Source: Paulinella micropora | Taxonomy: Eukaryota; Cercozoa; Imbricatea; Euglyphida; Paulinellidae | Direction: 5' to 3' | Assembly (NCBI GenBank): GCA_019918135.1 | Contig: WBZZ01002595.1 | Coordinates: 34,583 to 98,582, forward strand | DNA: 64,000 nt | Shown: positions 22,795-31,116 of the stretch, in pieces | How the letters are laid out: every line of letters begins with the position of its first letter | How positions within the stretch are numbered: the first letter of the stretch is position 1 | Notes under the pieces: model-generated | What the model saw: only the letters and a program-made list of their open reading frames with translations | Databases searched by the model: none | What the model was told of the DNA's origin: nothing | Translations under genes and position numbers: made by a program

Positions 22795-25489
22795 TCATTC
22801 CACCACCTCGAAACAATTACCTTGAGTAGTGTCCGGGTAGGATGACGTATCGGTCTCCGAGGCAGTGTTGTAGGCCTGAGCTCGACCGAAATTCGGGTTG
22901 GAGCTTGCCCACGAGCCTCCTCCTCCTCTGGGTGGGGGGGCTGGAGCTCGAACAGCTCTCCCTCCATAAGGGGTATATCCCCGACCTCCTCCTCTTCCTC
23001 TCTGAGGGGTTCCCTGCCACCTCGAGGCTCCTCTCCATGTTCCTCGTCCTCGTCCTCCTCCTCCTCCTCCTCGTCCTCCTGCTCCTGCTCCTCCTTCTCG
23101 TCCTCTTTGAGAGGCCTTTAAGTTCTTTTGTCTCTCCCTTTCCTCCTTCTTCTCCTTCATCCTCTTCATGTAGGTAATGATTGCCTCTCGTAACTCCTCA
23201 TCATCACACATATTGGCATACCAACCTTCGTTCACAGCGGCAATCTGAAGCATATTGAAAAGGCCCGGTTCCTTGCCTTCCGTCCTGCTCAGAAAATTTG
23301 CCCTTGCTGTTGGGTTCTGCCTATCATGATTGAAAGAGCAGTCTCTGTTCTCCATCTGTGCCTTACACTGCAAGCCCGCGAACCACCTCCAACATGCGGT
23401 CTTCAGGTCTGGATCTCTCTGTCTCTTCCAACCGGCAACTCTGTTTGTGTACGTGGCTTGTGCGCCAACAGGTACACCGCCTGCCTGTGCCGTATGTGCC
23501 TCCGTGAGCGAGTCCATGTTTGAGCATGCACTCATCACTTCTTGAAACAGTGCTGACGGAGCAACGCTTTGAACCGTATTTTCGAACACGTGTGTCTCGA
23601 GGAAGTTCTTGGACTTCACTGAGCTAAACGTCGAGCATTGTTGTATGAGCTGAGTAAGCTTACTCGGGTTAACTGTGTGTAACGCCGAAAAGAAATAGAG
23701 GATGATCGACTTGCGGCCATAGAATAGCCCATAGGAGGAAACTACCTCCGTAAGGGTCGCCGCCAAGCCAACAGCACTCCTCAAACTCATCGCCACTGTC
23801 TCAAAGATTTCAAATCCTATGAGAGTACCAGTGCAGAGATGCTGGTATCCATGAGATTGAAAATATGAAATGAGTGTGGCCACCGCCAGTTCACACTGAG
23901 CGTCTAGGCCTGTTGCATTGTTTCTCTTAATCTCCTCCTTCTTTCTCAAAAACTTGTACTGTGTCAGATCAAATCCCTCCGAGACTAGAGATTGGTCAAA
24001 AACAGTAACAAGGGCCTCGTATTCCTGCGTTTCGTCGCAAGGAAAAGCCTTCATGCAGGCATTGATCTCTTTGAGCTTGCTCAAAAGCGAAGCATCAGAG
24101 TCTTTGTCTGAGCTCGTCTTGGCATATAGCATGAGACTTGCCACTCCTCCTTTCTTCCCCTTGAAGGCATTTATGATGTTCTGTCTGTCCTTCTTCTCCG
24201 TGTTTGTGACCACCACCGTAGTTGAGCCCGAGGGTGCAGGGGCTGGTGGGGCAGGAGCTGGTGGGGTCAAATATGTCGGAGGGTGTGTCTTTGCACCACT
24301 CACTTTTGCTTTCATTCTTTCCAGTCTCATCGTCTTCTCGAACTCCGCCTTCTCTTTCGCCTTCTTCTTCTCAGATATCACCAGCTTTTGAGCATGAGTG
24401 ATAAAGGCCACCAATTCAGAAGCAGATCTGAGAAAATTATATTTCTCCACATATTGGTCAACACCTGCTTTGTTGGCGACCGGTGGTGCGTTACTAAGTG
24501 ATTTAAGGACAGAGTGATCCTTGGTAGGAATCCATCTCTTCCATGCCTCCTTGTGCAGTAACGCACCCATCAACAGTCTGATCTTGGTCAGAACTCTGTC
24601 GGTCTTCTCTAACTCATCAATCACAGGATGAGTTTCTCCTGCTGCCTTAATGCTTTTTTCCATCTCTGCCTTCCCCTCCTCCAAGGCCTTTATTTCCATT
24701 GTAAAAAAATGAAATATGCCACTCGAGTTTTTCGAACCCAGATTGGTCTTCATTTTTGTTACATCGACTGCCTCCTGACCAGTCGCGAGGAATCTGGCCG
24801 TTGCTCTTGGGTTTGTGTACTGGAGGTAACCCTCACATCGTGGGCCGTATGTACGTTCCCAAATCAGGGTTTGAGTGTACACCCCAAAGATAGCATCGAG
24901 TAATTCAAGGTGGGTGTGTGTGTCCCCAAACTTGATATGCTGTATCTTCTTTCTCTCTTCTGGATCAGAGACCAGTTTGCCGAGGAGCTGTGCTGTGTTT
25001 GATAATAGGATATAGACATCCTTTTTAGCACGACTTTTCTCTCTTCTTTGATCCTGAGGGATCCACACATAGGTGTCCTTCTCTACCCCCATCTTGTTAT
25101 CAAACTCTTCTTTAGTGAGGTCATAGTGGTCTTGCACCCACTGTTGTTCCTCCACTGTGATCTCCTCTCCATCACTATGAATCAAGTCGATCATTTTTCG
25201 TCCTCCTCCTCCCGTGTAGGCAGGTGGTAAGGGATTACCATATGCTCCTCCTCCTCCCGTCTCTTCTTGTTCAAATCCTCCTTCATCTTCGTCTCCTCCA
25301 TATCTTCCTTCATCATCCCAGCCCTCTTCTACTCCTCCTCCTACTCCTTCATCTCCTCCTCCTCCTTCATTCAATCATCCTCCTCCTCCTTCATTCAATC
25401 CTCTTCCTCCTCCTCCTCCTGCTTCTTCTTCTTCTCTTCTTTGATCTGCCTCCGAGAATTCACTCACTTCGGCGGTCTCTGTCGACATG
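22795..25489 (-). mobile_element. gag region of element II
   Basis: About 860-900 residues, starting with a Gly/Glu-rich low-complexity stretch, followed by a mostly helical, charged core and a zinc-finger-like C-x8-C-x8-C-x3-H (CWRWFAGLQC...CSFNH). A long RGG/GRG tail ends it. The finger is CCCH, as in element I. The protein would form the particle that packages element RNA. The ATG near 25489 (MSTETAEVSE) is the most upstream plausible start. Confidence 0.7.
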
Positions 25490-26254
25490 ATGTCGTAGTA
25501 GTGATAAACAGGAGGACAGTGTCAGCTCCTATGTTTGGTTTTTGTTCGTTTGTGTTCTGTTCCTCCTTCAGTCGATTGACTAGTGAAGAGAGAAACTAAT
25601 AGAGAGGGTAGGATAAGATTCCCTGTCCTCTATGAAACACTGTTTGTATGTTTGTTTTTGTTTGAGAAAAATAGTCTTTGAGACTTTCTCCGATTTCTTG
25701 TTCTCCTTACTCAGATTACTTTCTCCTTCTTTTCTATATTGTATCTAGTATGAGGCACTTGGACCTACACACAGATAGTAATAGAGAAACTAGAAAAACT
25801 CTCCTTGAGAAGTCGACAGTCGGTCGGATAGGTTCTCAGACCTACCTTTAGAAAACGATCAGAGATTTGCAAAAATACTCTGACGTATGTGTGAGATAAT
25901 GCAGATAAATGCACAAACTAGAAGGGTAAAGTGTTGTGCTCCTGTCCCTATGCTTGTTTGTGTTTTGTGTGTGTTCCTTCACTCTTCTGTCCACCTCCTT
26001 CTTCTTGGTCTCTGTGTGAGAACAGCAAGAACGACAGAGAGTTTGTATCTGATGTCTCCTTGTGAGCACACAGATACTGATTGGGCTAGAGGGTACGAGA
26101 CACCTGCTTGAGACCAATCAAATTATTTGTTTTGTGAAAGAGTTATGAGGGAGCTGTGTTGGAGTATTTGTTTTCGTCTGACGTCCCCGTGTGAGACAGG
26201 TCAGTGAAAATTCACTCTGTTGCCTGTGTGGCAAAGCAGAAAGAAATCATCCTA
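25490..26254 (-). other. Leader of element II
   Basis: About 765 bp of untranslated leader between the primer site and gag. It is TG/CA-rich and no gene is seen in it. Confidence 0.5.
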
Positions 26255-26269
26255 GTGATGTGGACTCCA
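26255..26269 (-). promoter_or_regulatory. Primer-binding site of element II
   Basis: Minus-strand TGGAGTCCACATCAC lies two bases inside the 5' LTR. It shares its first eight bases with the primer site of element I. Confidence 0.75.
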
Positions 26270-26271
26270 AA

Positions 26272-26517
26272 TGTAATGCCCCCAATGATAGCTCAAGAAA
26301 AAGTCGGTAATACAACGGGCCAAACACAGTCCTCAAGAATAAGAATGATGTCTCGTTGTATTAGCTCAGTGAAGGACAGAAAAAGAAAACGGCAACAGAC
26401 CAGTAATAAAATGGCATCAGGTCCAAATCCGGACAAATAATACTGAAAAACAAGCTGGTGCACCTGTCACCAGGAAAAGGTTTTTTTTTACCAGCTATCA
26501 GGGGGGTGATGCCTACA
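26272..26517 (-). mobile_element. 5' LTR of element II
   Basis: 246 bp with TG...CA ends, followed on the plus strand by agat. By eye it has about 15 substitutions and a few small indels relative to the 3' LTR. Confidence 0.9.
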
Positions 26518-26521
26518 AGAT

Positions 26522-27137
26522 GGATTGGTATTAATTGTTCTGATACGGGATCTAACCACATAACCTGGTTAAATACATGGAGATATTAGTCACTTACTAC
26601 TCCTGTTACCAACCTATTACCTAACAGAGCCAGGTATAACCATATCTTAACTAGATATAGCTCATCTATACATCACTGTGTATAGGGGTATAAGAAAAGG
26701 TAGCATATTTACCTATCTGCGCCTACACTACAACTTGAACCGTCTGCAGTAAGTAACAAAGCTTTAATAACACGCCGCACAAACAAAGAGAGCAGAGTAA
26801 TATGACTGACCGGATATAAGTAATGGCCCTAACGACACCTTTACTCTTATACGGCCGGCCCATGTAACTATTAATATTGATTATTAGTTCTAACATAGAT
26901 GTATATATTAAATATTTAAGCTTATCAATAATTACCGTCAGTACGGTGTAGCCACCAGTGTGAGTGTAACTAATTATTATATACTATCATTTTCGTACTT
27001 CAAAGAACCTGACAATCAGTACTCGAAAAAGAAAACTATACAAAAATCTTGATTTCGAAAGTTAGAGTAGTTACTCTACGTAGTCCAAGTTCATCCTGGC
27101 TACGTCTAAAACAGAAAAAAGTGTGCGTGGAGCCTGA
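26522..27137. other. AT-rich DNA downstream of the csoS4A-like exon
   Basis: No gene is recognised. On the minus strand, just past the stop codon of the csoS4A-like exon, a ttttttctgttttag run (about 27109-27123) looks like another splice acceptor, so a 3' UTR intron is possible. The stretch 26690-26735 resembles 3970-4010. Confidence 0.4.
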
Positions 27138-27359
27138 TTACATGTAGTCGATGATGCCGACTATCGTCAAGTCACTTGGATATTGCTTGTGGCCAGCGGC
27201 TTCTCTGGCAGCTGCACTGCCCAGACACACGACCCAGTCCCCTGGATTGCAGCCCACTGCATCCACAGCCACTTTCCGCGTCTTGCCGTCCATCACCATC
27301 TGCAGGCCTTTGTACTCGAAGTCTGAAATGCGATTGGTGACATACAAGGGCCCCACGAC
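27138..27359 (-). CDS. csoS4A: CsoS4A-like carboxysome vertex protein, terminal exon
   Basis: Encodes about 73 residues of the EutN/CcmL/CsoS4 family, whose pentamers cap the vertices of carboxysome shells around RuBisCO. Visible family blocks are the TNRI turn, KVAVDAVGCNPGDWVVC, GSAAAREAAG and YPSDLTIVGIID; this is nearly a full domain and resembles the alpha-carboxysome (CsoS4A) branch as I recall it. In frame upstream there is a stop after only four codons, and the coding similarity begins right after ttgccag, a plausible 3' splice site behind a pyrimidine-rich tract. So this is probably the last exon of a nuclear gene, with only about five N-terminal residues missing. A bacterial contaminant is unlikely given the flanking retroelements and splice site. 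In Paulinella such short proteins are thought to enter the chromatophore without a long targeting peptide (from memory). Confidence 0.85.
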   Translation of the reverse strand, partial: VVGPLYVTNRISDFEYKGLQMVMDGKTRKVAVDAVGCNPGDWVVCLGSAAAREAAGHKQYPSDLTIVGIIDYM

Positions 27360-28404
27360 CTGGCAAATTCAGCATCGCGGGCCGACTAGAGAGAGAGACA
27401 GAGAGAGAGAGGGGGGGGGGGGGGAGAAGAGGGAGAGAAGAGAGAGAGAGCATGTATGTACATATGTATGTATGTATGTATGTATGTATCTATGCATATA
27501 TGTCTGTATGTATGTATGAATAGATGGATGGACGAATCGTTGGACGGATTGTTTGATGGATGGATTAATGAACGATGGTTGAATGGCAGAGGAGGAGGTG
27601 GTGGTGGTGGAGGAAGTAGAAAGGAGGGAGGAAGGAGGAGGAAGAAGGAAAGAGGAAGAAGGAAGGAGAAAGGACGGAGGAAGGAAGGAGGAAGGAGGAC
27701 CAGGACGGAGGAAGAGGACGGAGGAAGGGAAGGAAAGAGGAAGCAAGAAGGAAGGAGGAAGAGGCCGAGGGTAGAGGAAGGAGGAAGGAAGGGAGGAGCG
27801 GAGGGAGAAGGAAGGAGGAAGGGAGGAAGAGGACAGAAGAAGGAAGAAGGCAGGAGGAAGAAGGAAGAACTAGAGGCCGAGGGTAGAGGGAGGAAGGAGG
27901 GAGTAGGAGGGAGGGAGAGGGAGGAGCAGCAGCAGCAGAAGAAGCAGCAAAAGCAGGAGGAGGAGGGAGGAGGAGAAGAAGGAGGTGGAGGAGGTAATAG
28001 AAGGGAAGGAAGGGAGGGGAAGGGAAGGGAAGGGAAGGAAAGGGGAGGAAAGGAAAGGAAAGGAAAGGAAAGGAAAGGAAAGGAAAGGGAAGGAAAGGGA
28101 AGGAAAGTGAAGTGAAGTGAAGTGAAGGAATGGGGAAGGGAAGAAGGGAGGAAGAAAGGAAGTAGGAAAAAAGTAGAAAGAAAGGAAAGAAAGGGAGAGA
28201 AGAAAGGAAAGGAAAGGATGGAAGGAAGGAAGGAAGGAAGGAAAGAAGCAAGAAGGAGGAAGGAAGAAAGGAAGCAAGGAAGGAAGGAAGAAAGGGAGGG
28301 AAGGAGGAAGGAAGTAAGAAAGAAAGAAAGAAAGAAAGAAAGAAAAGAAAAAAGAAAGGAAGGAGGAATGAAGCAAGGAAGGAAGAAGGGGAGGGGAGGG
28401 ACGG

Positions 28405-28486
28405 CTCTCCTCTCTCGTCTCCTCTCCTCTCCCCTCCCCTCCTCTGGAGAGGAGAGGAGAGGGGAGGAGAGGAGAGAGGAGAAGAG
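28405..28486. repeat. Imperfect hairpin of purine/pyrimidine arms
   Basis: A pyrimidine-rich arm (ctctcctctctcgtctcctc onward) up to 28445 is followed directly by its approximate reverse complement (ggagaggagaggagagggga onward), so the purine strand switches sides. The pairing is imperfect but long. Confidence 0.7.
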
Positions 28487-28540
28487 AGAAGGTGGACAAA
28501 AAAAGGACAAGGCCAGGGTGGGGTTTCTGTGGTTCCCACA

Positions 28541-28610
28541 TCCCCCACACCCCCCCCCCCCCCCTCCCCCCCCCCCCCCCCCCCCTCCCCCCCTCCCCCC
28601 CCCCCCCCCC
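28541..28610. repeat. Poly-C tract
   Basis: Nearly 70 bases of C with a few T interruptions on the plus strand. The length is likely variable and hard to sequence. Confidence 0.9.
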
Positions 28611-28761
28611 TTATTTTTTTTCCATTACTTGCGAAGCGAGTTCGAAATAGAGAAACGCCAAATTCGTCCGCATTTTACGACGAAAAGTTTTGCGGTAAAC
28701 ATTCCGGCCCAATCTGTCCCACTTTGTAAGACATCTTGAGTCGGATGAGATGTCGACGTAC

Positions 28762-28777
28762 CTGTGACACACAACAT
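28762..28777 (-). CDS. Candidate first exon of the csoS4A-like gene
   Basis: The minus strand reads accATGTTGTGTGTCACAG|GTACGT: an ATG in good context, five codons (MLCVT) and a consensus splice donor. Length and residues resemble the start of alpha-cyanobacterial CsoS4A (ML followed by small hydrophobic residues, from memory). The problem is phase. This exon ends one base into a codon, whereas the only good acceptor at 27360-27361 needs a complete codon. A hidden mini-exon, an assembly indel or coincidence would explain this. Confidence 0.35.
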
Positions 28778-29138
28778 GGTGAAGAGAGCAAGAACAAATA
28801 AAAAAATTTCAGGTTGGACTAATGTTGATCTACTTGAAGATCTAGCTATAGCTACTAGAGCTATAGGGGCATGACTTGAGATCTCATAACACAGACGGTG
28901 GGAAGAGTAAGCTTACCTCAACTGTACCACTGCTTTGTCAGACAGCACACATTAATTGTGGAAAGTTTGATCAGAAAATTCCATGAGTTCTGATAATGAA
29001 TAAAATTAAAGTTACGTTGCACGGATCCGGCCGCGGATCCGGAACTAGCTATAGGCAATGTTAACGTTAACGTTAACGGAAATCACTACGTATAAAAGCA
29101 CGAAAAGTACTAGTAGTGATAATCACTTAGCACGTAGT
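28778..29138. other. Possible csoS4A promoter region and palindrome-rich DNA
   Basis: No gene. It contains tandem GTTAAC repeats (29060-29078), a ggatccgg repeat near 29023-29042 and short inverted TAGTGAT/ATCACTA motifs (from about 29084) of the kind that fill 54814-55200. Confidence 0.4.
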
Positions 29139-29208
29139 GATGCATCACTACACTGTTAGTGATGAACATTTTTATTAGCGATATCGATGACGGTAGTGAT
29201 GATCATTA

Positions 29209-29210
<2 letters not shown>
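29139..29210 (+). repeat. 72-bp direct repeat, left of the PLV
   Basis: Matches 54715-54786 with about two differences in the same orientation. Both copies are followed by a (TA)n tract. See the findings for what this may say about insertion. Confidence 0.9.
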
Positions 29211-29306
<96 letters not shown>

Positions 29307-29309
29307 ATA
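29211..29309. repeat. (TA)n tract at the left PLV border
   Basis: About 100 bp of almost pure TA directly against the terminal repeat of the PLV. A shorter TA tract (54691-54714) lies at the other end. Confidence 0.95.
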
Positions 29310-29721
29310 TGATCATTTATGTTGGATAGACAGGTCTATGTAGTATATTATAAAACAAGCATTAGAAACATAAAAAACAACATAGGACACAACAAAAACA
29401 GACATTCAAATATATCAAAAAAATAATTTTGTTTTACAAAAAACGACACATGAAGCACAATAAGAGAGATTTAGACAAAATAACGACAAAAACACCATTT
29501 TATTTCATAAAACTGTATATATACTTCGTTTATATGGTTTTTTGTCGTTATTTTGTCTAAATCTCTCTTATTGTGCTTCGTGTGTCGTTTTTTGTAAAAC
29601 AAAGTTATGTTTTTGATATATTTGAATGTCTGTTTTTGTTGTGTCCTATGTTGTTTTTTATGTTTCTAATGCTTGTTTTATAATATACTACATAGACCTG
29701 TCTATCCAACATAAATTATCA
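29310..29721. repeat. Palindromic left end of the PLV
   Basis: The left terminal repeat (29310-29496) is followed after a 39-base loop (29497-29535) by its own inverted copy (29536-29721). Together they make a ~410-bp near-perfect palindrome, able to fold into a hairpin. The right terminal repeat at 54510-54690 and an inverted copy at 48688-48873 belong to the same family. Confidence 0.9.
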
Positions 29722-30824
29722 CACCCCGTTTGGGGAGGAAAGGGGGGAAAACCTCACGAAGTGAGTGTTGGGGGGATAGGAGGGGCTACATACAAAAGAA
29801 AAATATTTTTTGCGCCACTGCGCCAAAAAAGTGAAATTTTGGCGCATGGTGATATTCACGGAAATAGAATTTCTAGAATTTCTTTTTGACCAAAATTGGT
29901 GGCCATAACGATATTGTTTTTTTGCTTCCAGTGTGTCCTTAAAAAAACAAGGACAGGTTAGAGGCAGTATTATGGCAAAATAGGTATTCGTATCAACGGG
30001 GGGTGGTAATCTTAATGTAATACGTTATTAAAACAAGGACGGGTAGAAAGGTGAAGAGTAAGACGACTTATAGTGAAATACTGGTTTCTAGGTGTCCTTA
30101 TTTTTTTCAATAAGTCCTTATTTTTTTCATTTTTTTAATAAGATACTCATTTTATTAATTTATTTTTTTCTCAAAAACAAATAAAAAGTTTTGAAAATGT
30201 CAAAAAAAATCAATTTTTTTCATGTTTTGGAGGCGAAGTTTTCAATCGGTTTATTACCCGCGATGAATAGGAGAGCTTATTTTGCTGTTTTTGTAAATCA
30301 AGGGTACTTATGGAAACAAGGATCCGCCAACTCACAAGGACTTAAACAATAGGTGTAGGGGGCTTATTTCGTTAAAACGTCTTCATTTAAAGTATCGGGG
30401 GATGAAATCCCCTGTTTTCAAATGTAACATTACCCCCCTTGGCCAAATGGTATTATGGTCGATAAAGGGGGGGGGGGGGGTCGGCCAACTTCTCTGAAAA
30501 CAGGGGACTAAAACAGGGGACGTCTCCAAACACATATTTAAACTCAGTCAAATGGGGCTAAATCCTCTTTTATATACCCTTTTTTATAATAATAATGTTA
30601 ATAAAAATAATAAGGAAGTAAGGATGGGGCGTGTGGTAATATGTGCGGAGTTAGAATTACAATAAAATACCGCTTCTAGGGTGTCCTTAAAATTATAGGG
30701 GACTTTAAAATAAAAAAAGGACGTTAAGGACGGGGCAAAAAGAAGCAGTTGAAGGCGATTTGTGCTCTGAGACATAACCGCGTGGCAAACAATGAAGGAG
30801 GCGTCGGCGACGCGGAATTGACGA
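29487..30824 (+). repeat. 1.3-kb repeat block of the PLV, copy 1
   Basis: Starts in the palindrome loop arm and runs to gcggaattgacga. It is nearly identical to 48639-50016 in the same orientation. It contains a GCGCCAAAA...TTTTGGCGC hairpin near 29820-29845, a ccccgtttgggg hairpin, a G-run near 30470 and no gene that I can support. Confidence 0.9.
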
Positions 30825-30854
30825 AGGGGAGTTAATTTTGATTTAAACATATTA

Positions 30855-30879
30855 TTATGTATAATATATATAATAACAG
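30855..30879 (+). promoter_or_regulatory. PLV promoter-like motif
   Basis: TTATGTATAATATATATAAT directly upstream of the start at 30880. The same string precedes the next gene (31082-31101), and shorter TTATATTATAG-like versions lie just before several other starts (32439, 46420, 48372 and the divergent pair around 41700-41760). This looks like the element's promoter signature. Confidence 0.55.
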
Positions 30880-31071
30880 ATGGCACCACCCTTTAAGTAT
30901 TTGACAGATGAAGCGAGATTGGAGGCTCGCAGAAAATCAAGACTAGAATATGCGAAAAGAAAGCCCGAGATGGCTAGAAAGGCGAGCAAGAAGTATTACG
31001 AAGCAAACAAAGAGAAGATTAGTGTTAAAAAGAAAGATAAGAGAAAGCGAGCACAAGGAATTTCATATTAA
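30880..31071 (+). CDS. Small basic PLV protein with NKE-type repeat
   Basis: 63 residues, very rich in Lys/Arg. Its middle (KYYEANKEKI) resembles the tandem YYEENKEQ-type repeats in the tails of the two GIY-YIG nucleases of this element, so it may be a free-standing DNA-binding piece of that kind. No known domain is otherwise visible. A promoter-like TTATGTATAATATATATAA stretch ends just before its ATG, which supports real expression. Confidence 0.6.
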   Translation: MAPPFKYLTDEARLEARRKSRLEYAKRKPEMARKASKKYYEANKEKISVKKKDKRKRAQGISY

Positions 31072-31116
31072 AGAAATAACCTTATGTATAATATATATAA
31101 TACACTATATAAGACA

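Larger units (their letters stand above)
15870..26517 (-). mobile_element. Ty3/gypsy-like LTR element II, broken
   Basis: Minus-strand element with ~240-bp LTRs (TGTAATGCCC...GATGCCTACA on the plus strand) and a 4-bp duplication agat on both sides (15866-15869 and 26518-26521). It carries gag, protease, reverse transcriptase, RNase H, integrase and an extra C-terminal domain in gypsy order. It is broken in about four or five places. Its 3' half is nearly identical to element III at 59758-64000. Its own two LTRs differ from each other by about 6-7 percent by eye, more than its 3' LTR differs from that of element III. Confidence 0.9.
27360..28761 (-). other. Presumed csoS4A intron, purine/pyrimidine simple repeats
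   Basis: The minus strand between the candidate first exon and the terminal exon is almost wholly simple sequence. It holds a CT-rich tract (27387-27450) next to the acceptor, a (CATA)n-like block (about 27451-27520), roughly 800 bp of C/T-only-like sequence (about 27586-28405), an imperfect hairpin, and a run of G. Open frames running through this block on both strands (Ser/Leu/Pro/Phe-rich or Lys/Glu/Gly/Arg-rich) are simple-repeat artefacts. Confidence 0.6.

Noticed and set aside
27138-27359. Bacterial contamination as the source of the csoS4A-like sequence
   Set aside because: The sequence continues into eukaryotic simple repeats and retroelements, coding similarity begins at a splice-like site, and no bacterial gene neighbours are present.
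27387-27450. CRISPR or telomere-like repeats
   Set aside because: The tracts are dinucleotide or mixed purine repeats without spacer structure or a telomere unit.
27386-28739. Long open frames rich in Ser/Pro/Leu/Phe (minus) or Arg/Glu/Lys/Gly (plus)
   Set aside because: They are translations of purine/pyrimidine simple repeats open in several frames at once; no protein signal.
29626-29889. Short frames within the 1.3-kb PLV block (also at 48913-49101 and 49776-49967)
   Set aside because: They cross terminal-repeat and hairpin sequence, are not kept equally in both blocks, and lack promoter-like motifs.
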